In this document: positions 34,688-46,627 of the stretch, in pieces | Numbering within the stretch: the first letter of the stretch is position 1 | Layout: every line of letters starts with the position of its first letter | Source: Chondrosia reniformis | Taxonomy: Eukaryota > Porifera > Demospongiae > Chondrillida > Chondrillidae | NCBI GenBank assembly: GCA_947172415.1 | Contig: OX359201.1 | Location: 1,364,001 to 1,428,000 of the forward strand | Direction of reading: 5' to 3' | DNA: 64,000 bases | Translations under genes and position numbers: made by a program | Notes under the pieces: generated by a model | Databases searched by the model: none | Told to the model about the DNA's origin: nothing | The model's input: only the letters and a program-made list of their open reading frames with translations

Positions 34688-37600
34688 ATGGGTACAAAGT
34701 TAAGTCTTTTGATAAATTTAAACTTTTTCCTGGCAACATGTCACTTCGGTTTCGTGACGGCCTATGGAGAGTGCACTAATACGACCGGTGGTAAAGTCTG
34801 TTCTTTTCCAGCAGAACATACGCCGTCAAACCTGTGTAAGACTTGTACGGACGACGTCCATTTCTCTTTTAAATTTACATTGCTAGATAATCGCATATAC
34901 AGCTCGCACTGTAATAATTGTCATTAACTATACGCATGTGTTTCCTTTTAACGCCCTTCGCTACATAGATTCGAAAGTCTGTAGCGACGGAGAAAGCGGA
35001 ATTACGTTCTTTTGTGAAGCAGTTACTGATGTTGAAATGGACTTAAATGCTGGGGATTGCAGTGCTCAACCGGATAATATTTCTTGGTGGTATAGTTCAA
35101 ATTCTGGGACTACCTGGAGTAAAGTGGGAAAGGGCGGAATGAAACAATTGGACCTTCCAGCAAAGGAAATGACGAATAAAAAGTCAGGATGTTATAAATG
35201 TAATTGTACGAATGCCATTAAAGACACATATTTTAATGTTACTGTTAAGGAACCAGGTGAGTAGTACATTAATACATCTACATATTATGTACTACAATTT
35301 GCAATGAAATATGTAATCATGGTAATCCCCTCATCCTTCCTATTTGCAACCTCTGGATATAGTGGAAATATAATATTATTATGTTTTGCTGGGTAAGTAT
35401 ACAATACCTTTTTGGTCATATATATTTACTACTTGGAATTGCTTATTAAACACAGCTATATCATATTGCCAGAGCAATGAGCTAATGGGGGAAGGGGGAG
35501 GGCTTATCCTACCTATACAGCGTGAATTGCCAATTAATTGGATATATGATGTGTAGCTATATATGGGGTATAAATCAGTTACAGCCCAAAGCCCATATAT
35601 GAAGCCAGGGTGGATATACATGTATAATACACCTTTATCTTTTTCTAGTTTCTCCTAAACTCTTGGTATGTCACAATGCCAGTACTGGATCTAACAATTT
35701 CACCTTGTGCCCGCAGCCTTTGGAGCCACATTTGAATAGGAGTTCAATTGGCATCATCTGCATCCATGCAAATTCCACCGGTTATCCAGAAGTTGCATAT
35801 GAGTGGGAGTATAGCAGTTCTGAGACAGACTGGAAGTATGTTAGTATGATCCAGTTAGCTTGTATCTTTTCACCAATTGATGAGACATCTAAAGTCCATG
35901 TGAGTTTGCAATGCTTTAAAGTATATTTTTATGATTACTTGCATTATAGGAGTGTGACCAGCTGTGTATCAGGTACATACCCTTGAGATAAATGGGACTG
36001 TTGTTGTATGGTATATAACATTATTAGTTATCATAACAAACCGCTAAGGTCACTTACGTACAATGATTTGTAAACCTGATTCATTAGAGTTTATATGTAA
36101 ATTATACTATTTTAATCACTGAAAATGACTGCTGACTTGTTCTATATACTGTGTACATAATAATATATATGCAATGCTTGATGTTGCCAGACCAGCTATG
36201 CATGATTTTAACCTCATTACGTGTGTGCCACTGCACCATGCTTTTTATATAGAATGAAACTGCATGCTTTGTGCCTACTTGTGAAAATTACAAAGTAGAT
36301 GTGATAATCAATTATAAGTGCTCCATCAGCAATTTGAATGGATCAATTACAGTCTATCAGACTATGAATATCAGTAGTCTTGGTGGGTTTAATTATTAGA
36401 TATCGATAATAAGGAATTCTTTTGATTGCATCAAACCTATCTTTCAGATGCTTTATCTTTCATCTTTTGAGCATCTAGTGACAAAAGACGAGTCACATGA
36501 AGAAGACCCACCATGGTCAAAACATCTGACAACTTTTCATAAACAAACTGCATACATTTTTAGATGCTCAAAAGGGATGAACCATCTGAAGGATGAATTT
36601 ATAATTATTTATAGAAAGAACTTTCTGAATGATATTGCCTAATTATAAATCTGGATATTTTCATTACTTTTTATTTAGTAAGAGATAACATCTGGTTTAT
36701 CCGTCCTGACTTTCATGGAACATTTGGTGACATTCTACTTAAAAGAGTAAATAGCTTTTATAAAGCTGACGTAATAACTGCCGCCTTTTCAGAGAGTGAT
36801 AGTCCAGTTTTGTATACATTTTGTTTTCTACCTGAAGATGTAGCCAAGACAATATCTTCTGATGACGAGATAGTTTGTTGGTTTGCCAGGTCTGACCTTA
36901 ACAATAAATTTAAGCAGTACTGTAACTGTCAATGTCCATTAGCACCAGATCACTCAAGGGTACAAAAAAGCAGAAACTGTGACATAGATGAAAAATCTAA
37001 AGTAGCACTTTCAACAACTGAGTTTACTGACAAATTAGGTCTGGTAAATGTTGCTTGTCAAGCAAATTACACCTCCTCTTCCTTCAAGACCATCAAAGGT
37101 GTTGCAATTGGACAGCGTGTCATAGAATCAAATGTATATTCAGCCCCCCAATTGCTAAGCAGTTTTGTATTAAAAATGGAACCGAAAAAGGAAAAGGTTT
37201 TGAACAACATAGATTGGGCAATGATTGGATTAGCTGGAGGTCTATTACCCGGAATTCTATTAGCAATTCTATGTTTTTGCATCATTTGTATATGTATTTA
37301 TCAAAAAAAAGGTAAGTATATATTACAGTATAATTAACTTACTAAATAATGTAAGTGATATAAATTTTGTAATACTTCTTTTCTGACCAGCCTCTAAAGG
37401 AAAAAGCCCAAATATTGACCAAGATAAAATTTATTGTAAGTTAAACATTGATTAAGTTATTACAGATTATTCAAACATATGTATTAATTACGTATTAATT
37501 GTATATAGACCAAAGCACTGAATCTGAAAGTACACCTTTAATTACAGAGGGTAAAAGCGGTGAGTTATTCATGCATACATATAGTATCAAAGTTAATTCT

Positions 37601-38590
37601 TGGGCTTATCAATGGCAATAAATTGAATTATAAACATATCTTTTTCATATAAGTCCTCATTAGGTATGTATATGTTACGTTTATTATATTTATAGAAAAT
37701 AAGGGATCAAAAACAGATAATGTGAATATTCCTAAACCAAGAGTGGTGTTTCATGACACAGAGAACAGTGATCCGATTGAAGAAGTTCTTCAATCCTCTA
37801 CTTCAGAATCTGCTCAAAATGATTCAAGAGTAATTTTCAATAAGACAGTAGTGATTAGATCAAGTAGAAATTATATATTCAGATTAAGTGACATTTCACA
37901 AGGTACACTTGACCTCAAAGTGGTGGCCCAATTGCAAGGTTTGTATATAGCTGTATGCATGCATGCATGATTATAAAACATCCCATATATAATACAAATT
38001 AAAATCTATATTTAATTGTATATAGACTATGATTTATCTTTGACTGGTTCAATGAAAGACCTATCAAACTCTGTTAAGAGGGGGAAAGGTATAATATAAC
38101 TACTTAAGCATGACATTTCTAATATCATTTCTAATATTAACTTATATTCAAAACTGTATTGTTTATATATGTACGTAACACATATATGCTACGTATATAC
38201 AGTATACTCTACTGTTTTATACATAATTTAGAGCTAAAGCAGAAAGTGAAGGGTAAAGCATCTGATATACTAAGGGGCTTGATATTGGATGCCCACATGT
38301 GTGCTCTTATAGAACAGGCAGGTCTCTTGAATGACGATGAGTCAGAAAGGCTGAAACATATGCTATCAGTAAAAAAGGAGCCACGTCAAGATATTGTAAC
38401 CTACTTCCGTTTGGTGATGGATAAATGGCCACTCGGAGTGTACCATTCTATGATTAAAAAACTTTGTATAGCCTTGCGTAATCATGGTGATATGTCAAAT
38501 AGAATATTGGGTGATCAACTCTGGAGAGACCTGGATCTTTCTTCAAGTGCCACAAGCAGTGACGAATTTTATGATGCCAATACTCATTAA
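34688..38590 (+). CDS. Ig-TM-CARD receptor 1
   Basis: Ten phase-consistent exons give 721 residues: 34688-34790, 34969-35256, 35649-35899, 36253-36382, 36679-37311, 37391-37435, 37509-37559, 37696-37938, 38026-38088 and 38232-38590. There is a signal peptide (LLINLNFFLATCHFGFVTA), then Ig 1 on exon 2 (SGCYKCNC) and Ig 2 over exons 3-4 (CIHANSTGYPEVAYEWEY, then YKCSISNLNG). Exon 5 has a cysteine-rich membrane-proximal domain (YCNCQCPL) and a TM helix (AGGLLPGILLAILCFCIICI). Four small cytoplasmic exons follow, then a last exon with a six-helix death-fold domain that fits CARD best (MCALIEQAGLLNDDESERLK, then YHSMIKKLCIALRNHG). Exon phases match the next gene, its closest paralogue here. The CARD suggests coupling to CARD adaptors or caspases, which is inference. 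A Death or DED assignment cannot be fully excluded by eye. Confidence 0.85.
36441..36592. mobile_element. Small inverted-repeat element in receptor intron
   Basis: TTTTGAGCATCTA is mirrored by TAGATGCTCAAAA, and CTTTCAGATG by CATCTGAAGG. The middle holds TGAAGAAGACC...GGTCAAAACATCTGAC. A related short hairpin is at 60361-60416. Confidence 0.6.
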
Positions 38591-38739
38591 ACTCTTTTAA
38601 TAAGTGTACTTAGTGACTATATCCTGGTTCTTATAATTATAATTATTATAATATGTGAGCAGTTTCTATGTGTAAAATAGAGAAAAGAAACTAATGTATA
38701 GATGTGTTAACCAAATGTTTACTGTTAGACAGCTGGGCG

Positions 38740-39125
38740 AAAAGATAAAATAGAGAAGAATAAATGGATGTTGATGGTGTGCGTGGACTTGCAGAAAGCA
38801 TACGACAGAGTGATACTATGACAAGTGTTGGAGGCATACGGAGTATAGATCAGAATGTATGCTATAGATCATGATATGTAACCATAGATCCTGATCTATA
38901 AATATACAATTCATGTATCATGATGTATGATTATAGATCGTGATCTATCATATATCACATTTTTGATCTTTTTTTCTACAAATGGTGCCCCATAGTTGGT
39001 GAGGGGAGACTGTGGGCAGGCAATGAGATTTCATGTATGTGAGCTGCAACATTTGTGTGAGAGTACTAGGGACTGGTTTGGAGTAGAGCAGGAACTGAGG
39101 CAAGGCTGTGTAACGTCCCCTTAAA
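38740..39125 (+). mobile_element. LINE reverse-transcriptase remnant
   Basis: Bases 38775-38812 read VCVDLQKAYDRV, the conserved RT motif of non-LTR retrotransposons. A second piece after 39000 continues in RT-like sequence (CVRVLGTGLE) with stops. An ATAGATC/GATCTAT-rich block (about 38840-38960) interrupts them. It is dead and sits between the two Ig-CARD genes. Confidence 0.65.
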
Positions 39126-39290
39126 CCAATTTCCGGTCTGATGCAGTAACATCGGACAGGAAGTTTATAAATTTAATACAGCTAATCCTATATAGACTGA
39201 CATCTTGGTTGAAGGGATTGACGAGTGTATATAGGTAAAGGCAGGCAGGATAAAGGATAAAGTATTTATTAAACTATCATCTTCGCCATC

Positions 39291-42200
39291 ATGATCAATG
39301 TCGCCATCATTGTGGCTATCGTCGTTGCTAGCTATAGCCTAGGCCTGTTACCATTCTTCTCCAGATCTCTGTGTACTATAGCGTTTATGCTCCCTGCAAC
39401 GGAGAAAGTAACATGTGAAGGCTCACATAAATATGGTGAGACCACTCACATTTGTGCCAGTATATATCGATCTGGTCTGCATGAATTTACCTTTTTACAG
39501 AGGATATCCCAAACATGTGCAGCAAAGACGTCGCGAAGTGCGAGGCCGCTGTAAACATTACTCTTGAGTTGGAAATAGGCGTGTGCCCACCTGGAGTATG
39601 GATAAAGTGGTTTCGTTTTGATACCAATCAAAACGCATGGAAAGAATTGTCTGAAAAAACTCTCAATAGTGGTACAGTCATTTTTTTTCCTCCTAATGAG
39701 GTGTCTACTCATATGACCGGCTGCTACAAAGCAAACTGCAGTTACGATGATGAACAGCTTGCGGAGTACTTTAATCTTGTCGTAAAGCCAGCAGGTATGT
39801 ATTACGTACGAAGAACTTAATCATAGTGAACAACATATATACGCATATATACCCTAAGGTTGATCTGGAGAGCAGGATTTGCCAGCTGTGTAACTGTGGT
39901 GCAATAGAGGACTCCACTCATTTTATTACAACCTGTCCAGCTTTCAATCATATAAGATGTAATCTTTTTGCTGAATGCTCACTTTTATCCCCTAACTTCT
40001 ACTCTTACCCAAGTATCCAAAAAAACCACTTCATCCTAACATACCCAAATCAAAAGATCTCAAATTATATTTACAGTATGTACATTCATCGTAAATCTCT
40101 CACTCATTCTCACTAATTTTTGTTCCATAAAGGTTTTGTAATACATACACCCTCCCTGCATGGCCCTGGAAATGTATACCCCCTGCTAGTGACTTGTAAA
40201 CCCACCATGGGTTGGGCTATTTCTGACTGATTTTTTTTTTCAGAATAGCATGTCACATTAATAAAAATCATTATTATTATTATTATATACAGCAACGTAC
40301 GTATACGTAGCCATATGCACGCACCTGCTACGCTAAGAGTGGAATAAATATGCATCCAAGTGTCATTTATGCATGTGGTACCTTTTATAGTGCTCCCAGA
40401 ACCAATTGAAATGATAAAGGTTGAGAAACACGAAAAACCTAACACATTCATATTGAAAAATATCAAGCCAGTATTCAAGAAAGGAAGTAGTGGTGAAATT
40501 TGCATTAATGCTACCAGCATTGGTTGGCCTACTCCTAAATACGAGTGGTTTATCAAGCATCATGAGCAGGAAGATGATAAGTATATAAAAATAACTAACA
40601 ACTTGGCATGTACTTATGTTAAGGTAAGTTCCTATAATGCAGTTGTATTATACCTTCCACATGCACAATGTAAAGTAGAGTGTTATGTAATATAGCTTCA
40701 TGCGCACATGTAATTTGTGTTTGTTTAATTTTTGTGGTTTGTAAATGGGTGAACCTTTTAATCTGGGAGTTTCCCAGGATAACTAACTTTTAATGATATT
40801 CATTGATTTGAGTGGGTGTACGTCGAGCAGGTATATACCCTTCACCTTCTTGTGAGAAAATATCTGCAATATAAATGTATTCATTAGCTGAAAGCTGATA
40901 TAAGCTACTTGTTAATAGGATATTAGCTAGCTGTATAACCTCAATAATTAATGATTATTGAATATACCTGTAGACTCCAGAAAGTGCTTGCTTCATAGTC
41001 ACATGCAACAACTATAAAGAGGATCATATAATGGATTTTGAGTGCAAAGTAACCAACATTGCTGGCAGTATAACAATCAGGGAAACACTCAATCTATCAA
41101 GATTAAGTAATTAATTGATGTGTTGTATATAATATATCATGTGTGCTTTATAATTACTGCATAAACTGTCACATTAACTAATTATAAATGTATAGCTAGA
41201 AAAGCAATATGGCATTTCAGTTGTTATGTTGTAATGAGTCTCTCTGATTGTGTGACTGATTTTTTTACATATTAGGAACTCAGAGTCCATGGTTCATAAA
41301 AGGTGTCCCAAATATCCAAAGTCAGGGTGATATTACCTTAGACAAAAGCAATGGCCTTTACAAAGGTACTGCACACTGTGCAGCCATTGGCAGCCGGCTT
41401 CACCATGAAAACGCTATGAGTTATTTTGTCTGTGAAGTAACAAAGGATGCCATAGCAAAAACTTTACCCTGTTTGTTATATAGACAGTTAACTAATGCCT
41501 GCCTGCAATGTCCTGATAACCCTGGTATCAAAGTAACAGCTCCTGATAACACCTATAACCTTTCTTATGAAAAAATACCTGATGATGAAACTGGTACTGT
41601 TGCAAGTTGTAAGATGTCATATGCTACAAGAAATAAAGAAAAAAGTAATAGAGTGTTCATGTGTATAGCTGCTGAGAATAATAAAGCTACTGATAATTCA
41701 GATTCAGATTCCTTTCCACAAGAAATTGCAATTTTTTCATTTAATTCAACTAAATTAAATCCATCAAATATTATTAGTGCAATTGTTGGAGGAGTACTTG
41801 GAGGCCTAGTTGTACTTTATATAATAATTATCAGCGTGATCTACATAATCAGACGGAAAAGGATTACTCCTAGCAGTAAGAACACTATATATATATGTAT
41901 GCACATGTGCATAAAATACGTATAATAATAATATACCCGAGTTGCTTCCATTGTGTGTATTTTTAAATCATTGCATGCATGTTTAATTTATAAATTATGC
42001 ACCATGCACTTTCACATGTAAGATTCTAACTGTTTCCTAAATAATTAAGATATACGTGATATGGGTGTTGTGCATGGATTGTAAAAGAATGTTTATAATT
42101 ATATATTAAATATTAATTTCTTTGTGATGTAGCACCAAGTATTCCTGGGACTCCTTCAACGATCGCGAGTGATCGTGATGAAAGAGGTAAAAATCATTGT

Positions 42201-42941
42201 AACAGAAGAATACTTATATGTATATACATACTGTAACATTTAATGGAACCTTGTCTTTTCTGAATGTATATTAATAGAAACTATTTCTAGCAGCTATGGA
42301 TCAACAGATTCAACTCTACCATTATCCAGTTACAGTGAGCATTGAATATATACGTATAGGCATAACATGTAGTTCTGCTTATATAATAATCATTAATTAA
42401 CTTTTTAATAACTATATTTCTCTGATCTATCCATGCAGCCTCATCAATAAGTGATACATCTGAAAATACAAAACTAGGGGAAGGTAATTAAATTATTAAA
42501 TTTATATAATCCTTTTGCATATAAGTTACCTTTTAGGGGCAGACCCACTAGTTTTTTTAATTCAAAACACCTGTTTTGTTTGCAGAACTACGAGTCATAG
42601 TAAACAATGCAAGATGGCAGAGACTCGTAAAAGAAAATCTCTACATTGATTGTGATATGATGGCTAAAATGAAGGAGAAATGTCTTCTAAATGATGAACA
42701 GTATGTAAGGCTGCTGGATATGATACGAAATAGGACTGAGAAACAAGACATTGCAAATGCCTTTTTGAATATTATGGAACAAGATTGGTCAAGAAATATT
42801 TTCCTTGAGCAGTTAAAAACGTTAACAAAAATCCTCAGTGAAACAGAAGACAGAGGAAACAAATACTTAGTTAAAAAATTCCAACAAAAACTTAATGATC
42901 ATGGGATACACAACGAACTGAGTACTAGTTCAAGTTATTAG
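39291..42941 (+). CDS. Ig-TM-CARD receptor 2
   Basis: Nine phase-consistent exons give 638 residues: 39291-39435, 39501-39794, 40391-40623, 40974-41106, 41276-41875, 42133-42186, 42278-42334, 42439-42483 and 42586-42941. The N-terminus is hydrophobic (NVAIIVAIVVASYSLGLL). Ig 1 is on exon 2 (WIKWF, then TGCYKANC). Ig 2 spans exons 3-4 (YEWFIK, then FECKVTNIAG). Exon 5 has the cysteine-rich membrane-proximal domain (CLLYRQLTNACLQC) and a TM helix (IVGGVLGGLVVLYIIIISVI). Three Ser/Thr-rich microexons lead to a last exon with a CARD-like domain (MMAKMKEKCLLNDEQYVRLL, then FLEQLKTLTKIL). The sequence aligns with receptor 1 through the LLND motif and spacing. The two look like an old tandem duplicate: same order, phases and direction, but diverged in sequence. 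The ligand is unknown. Confidence 0.83.
39836..40290 (+). mobile_element. LINE 3' end with ATT tail
   Basis: Bases 39862-39945 read ICQLCNCGAIEDSTHFITTC, the CCHC-type C-terminal knuckle of many LINE ORF2 proteins. A 3' UTR-like part and an ATT triplet run at about 40268-40287 follow. It is 5'-truncated, as is usual for LINEs, and lies inside an intron of Ig-CARD receptor 2. Confidence 0.7.
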
Positions 42942-44842
42942 CCATGATGACTTCAGTGACTGCAGTATACAAGCAATTATAACTGCATGATTTCAACCAT
43001 ATAAACACATTTTATATATAATATATATAATTTTATATATACCTGATAAGATTGTATATAATTGTTATAATATACGTAGCTGTCAATGATAGTGCAACTT
43101 GTATAATACATGTACGTATGTATCAAAACAAATACTCATCGAATTGCACAAATGCACTATTGCGCTATGTTTGGCCTGCACGAGGGAATCACTGGGGTAT
43201 ACTTGCTGGTTTACTGTTCTTATAGTGGTCAATTTATCAGTACAAGCTGCAGCTGATAAACAGAGACTAAGCCTCTTTCCAGTGGGAGGGGCCTCTTATT
43301 GATCATGAGATAATAACAATAATTATAAATTTTACCTGCACAATGACAAGGGGAAATGACCACATCATATATATATATTATTTTGAAATTCACAGAAAAT
43401 CAAGTGATGCTGACGTCTTGTAAAAATTAAAGATTCTGGGTCTCATGATCAATTATAATGAAATATCAGTATGAATGAGTCCTGGTATGCTACTATATAT
43501 AGAAATGTAGCTACCCCAATTAAATTAGAAGGGGTTAATCCATGGGCCCGGGTGGATTTCTAGCAAAAATATGGTTTATGAATCTGTGTTGTCTATATAT
43601 ATACGCCATGCCTGCATGTAGTCAGGGTATAGTCTGGGATATACGTACGTATACTAAAAACTGGAATAGAGATATATCAATGAATAATCAAAGTGATGTA
43701 ATGAATTTGAAACCACAAGTATACGTATATAATCAATTATAAAGAGGAAATTATACATATATATATATATGTAAAGTAGCACAGGCTGAATTGCTGGGCA
43801 TACGTATATATAATGTCAAGATCAGTTAGGTGCATGGTGCTCAAAGATTTGTGAATTTAACCCTGATATACTGTATATAGGCCCTTTAGCTATATGAATT
43901 TTCTTTCCAAATTCAAATACCTAAGCATTACAATGAAATTAAAATTTATACGTACTGTATATCTGTATATCTGTTCAAAAAAGTTAGGCCTTGATCTGTA
44001 ACATGTCACCTAAAAAAGATTATAAGACTTGTAAGAAGAGAAAAATGGAGCAATATATATTATAATATTGCCTAAAGGATATAGGACCTATAGACATATA
44101 ATATATTATAGTTAATTTATCATTATTTTAGGTAAGCATGCATGAGTGTGTATACGTACGTACGTATGTATGAATTTAATGTATTATTTATTTACTCTCA
44201 TAATTTGAATTTAGGATAGCAATTATATGTCATCATTACATCATGAAACATAATATGTCATATAAAGGCTTAATCCTCATTTTTGTAGCAAATGGCCTGA
44301 AAGGTTCAAGGGATGCTCTTTGCATGGTTCCCATCAAATGTATTGCCCTTGGTTTTACTCATTACACTCATTATGAGTCATGAGTGGACTGTATATGAGT
44401 GAATCCAGATATACTAGTACTGCAAATAACATAATTAGTTATCTAGACTTCTACTAGACTAGTTGTTTTGATAGTATATATGGTGCAATGTTCCATTGGT
44501 GCAGATGGTAGTATATAGTCCCTCAACATGCGGTATTTAGTAATGTGTGGGGCTCGCTCAGGCTCACCCCAATGAAGCCATATACAGTGCTATTTCCTAC
44601 GTATATTGTGTGGTAACCAATTTCCTGTAGTGTCTTCTCATTATACTTCAATATGTTAATATTATATACAAAGTGAGCGGTATAATTAATGATTACAGTT
44701 TCTGTATATAACATAACCACATTGTATATATTAAACAATACTAAAACAAATTGCATGCTTTTATATACATAACAAATGAATTCCTTAATCATAAGAATGT
44801 ATACAAAAGTTGCACTGCTATCAAGTTAATTACTTCAGAGTC
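42942..44842. other. Intergenic region without recognised genes
   Basis: AT-rich DNA with short TACGTA-type runs (for example 44155-44171). Open frames are short with no family motif. Nothing further can be supported. Confidence 0.6.
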
Positions 44843-44849
44843 TATAAAA
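44843..44849 (+). promoter_or_regulatory. TATA box
   Basis: TATAAAA lies 45 bp before the ATG at 44894, which fits a start of transcription near 44870 and a short leader. It argues against the upstream in-frame ATG at 44810. Confidence 0.6.
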
Positions 44850-44893
44850 GCAGCATACTCAGCTCCTATTCCATATATGCACTGCCAAAGAGA

Positions 44894-46627
44894 ATGAATT
44901 TTAAAGCTGTGAACCTGCAGCTTATAATGCCTTTTTTGGCCATAATTTTGCAATTGATGCTTTCAGCAAATGCCTTCCACTTTCAAGGATGCTACAGTGA
45001 TTCAGATGGAAGCATACTACAAAACCCAAGTACTGTGAGCCAATCCTTCTCTGACAATCTCAACAGTGACTGTGCTGAGTTCTGTAAGGATGAAGGGTTT
45101 GCTGTTTCCACCACTAATGGTCCATCATGCTACTGTACCAACACCCTGCCGACTCCTATCATATTCTCACCAGGAAACCCAAATGCTGGTGGTGCGGGAG
45201 GCAGGTGTGTTACTCCATGCCCTGGTACTGCCTTGGCTAAATATGGATATTCCAGAGATTGTGTTGATGATGAATGCTGTGGTGGTCCTACTGCCTATTC
45301 TGTATACCTAGTTGGATCTATCGATGCCTTGCTACAATTAGAAAGAAGAGTAGTTCAAGGGCTAATGTCAAATGATCATTTATTAATCAATCATCTTTTT
45401 CCAGAAATTGGCCAACAGGAAATAGTTAACGGTTGGACACAGATAATGAGTGATGGGAGTTTTACTTCAGGTGTAAAGTCCTTCACAGCTGCTTCTGGTA
45501 TTACAGGGCGTCAACCTGAACTCTCTGGTGAGTTAGTATATGAGGAGAGTTATGGAAATTTTTACAAGCTAGATGTTGACTTTGGGCAAACCTGTACAAT
45601 TACGGAGCTCTCACAGAGGCTTACTGGTCAGAATTCACACACTGCTTCATTGTACTTTGTCTATCGAAATGATGAAGATGTGACCATCAGATACAGGCAT
45701 TACGGTGATTCTCCAATTGATAGTACTACATATACATCTGATACAATTGATGGCGGACTTGAAGGAGTGAGGAAGTTAATGTTGGGTTATTTAGGCCAAC
45801 AAAAGTTATACCTTTGGGAATTCAAGGCCAAAGGTACTTGTAATTTCGGAATTGATGTAGTTGCCTCTGGTAGGACTGCGGATAAAGATGGAGTGCAAGG
45901 AATTAAGACATACCATCTGAGCTACAATTCTTATACCAATATCGAGGAATTGAGCAAGACAGGAGTTGAACCAGATGTAAGGCAACTCACCATGAAAATT
46001 CAAAATATGGAAAAGGTATTGAAATATAATGATCCTGTTCAAGAAGCTCCACTTGGTTCTAGTTATGAATGCACCCTTGCTAGTGGTGAATCTGATTGTT
46101 GGGGGGTATATACAGTTTCATTGCTCGTTGGTGAAACCTTCACAACATCAGCTGGTATTAATATTGGAACAACAGAAGGCTCAGAAGTTTCTTACAACTC
46201 ACTTTTTTTAAATGCAAAAAACATATTTTCGCTTCCTATTGGATATAGTCTAGCATTTGAATACTCCACATCGGAAACTAGTTCAGGCACTACTGCATTC
46301 AGAATTAATTCACTGGGGCAAGCAGGTGAACGGGTTTTAGTTTTCTTCACAGAATCTTACACACCCACCACTCTTAGCTGGAGAGCTACCATAAGTGCTT
46401 CTGGTGCTGTTAGAGTGACAATAAATGGAATCGAAAAGGAGCTTGATCTTACAACTCTTCTGACCACCAGTCAACGTAATTTCTTTGCTCTTGGATCTAT
46501 TGATTTTGAGAAGCAGCATGTCATCACTTCACACGTTGAAGTTAGGTATGCCAATGGCAACCTTGTTAATAGTGATGAGGAAGATAGGCCTGTTACTACA
46601 GACGCTGAGGAGACCTGGGATATCTGA
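44894..46627 (+). CDS. Secreted WSC-domain protein, intronless
   Basis: This is a single-exon ORF of 577 residues from ATG 44894; the frame is open from 44810, but the TATA box at 44843 and the signal peptide (IMPFLAIILQLMLSANA) favour the inner start. Mature sequence begins with a WSC domain (FHFQGCYSDSDG, then CAEFCKDEGF, SCYCTN and GGRCVTPCPG), a cysteine-rich fold that binds carbohydrate in fungal and animal proteins. The remaining 440 or so residues are Ser/Thr- and Val-rich with few cysteines and look beta-rich, but I do not recognise the family. There is no TM or GPI-type C-terminus; it ends TDAEETWDI. Lack of introns stands out among multi-exon neighbours and may mean retroposition or horizontal origin (inference). 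Likely secreted. Confidence 0.75.
   Translation: MNFKAVNLQLIMPFLAIILQLMLSANAFHFQGCYSDSDGSILQNPSTVSQSFSDNLNSDCAEFCKDEGFAVSTTNGPSCYCTNTLPTPIIFSPGNPNAGGAGGRCVTPCPGTALAKYGYSRDCVDDECCGGPTAYSVYLVGSIDALLQLERRVVQGLMSNDHLLINHLFPEIGQQEIVNGWTQIMSDGSFTSGVKSFTAASGITGRQPELSGELVYEESYGNFYKLDVDFGQTCTITELSQRLTGQNSHTASLYFVYRNDEDVTIRYRHYGDSPIDSTTYTSDTIDGGLEGVRKLMLGYLGQQKLYLWEFKAKGTCNFGIDVVASGRTADKDGVQGIKTYHLSYNSYTNIEELSKTGVEPDVRQLTMKIQNMEKVLKYNDPVQEAPLGSSYECTLASGESDCWGVYTVSLLVGETFTTSAGINIGTTEGSEVSYNSLFLNAKNIFSLPIGYSLAFEYSTSETSSGTTAFRINSLGQAGERVLVFFTESYTPTTLSWRATISASGAVRVTINGIEKELDLTTLLTTSQRNFFALGSIDFEKQHVITSHVEVRYANGNLVNSDEEDRPVTTDAEETWDI

Noticed and set aside
44810-44893. Longer start of the WSC protein ORF
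   Set aside because: The TATA box at 44843 lies inside it and the signal peptide fits the ATG at 44894.
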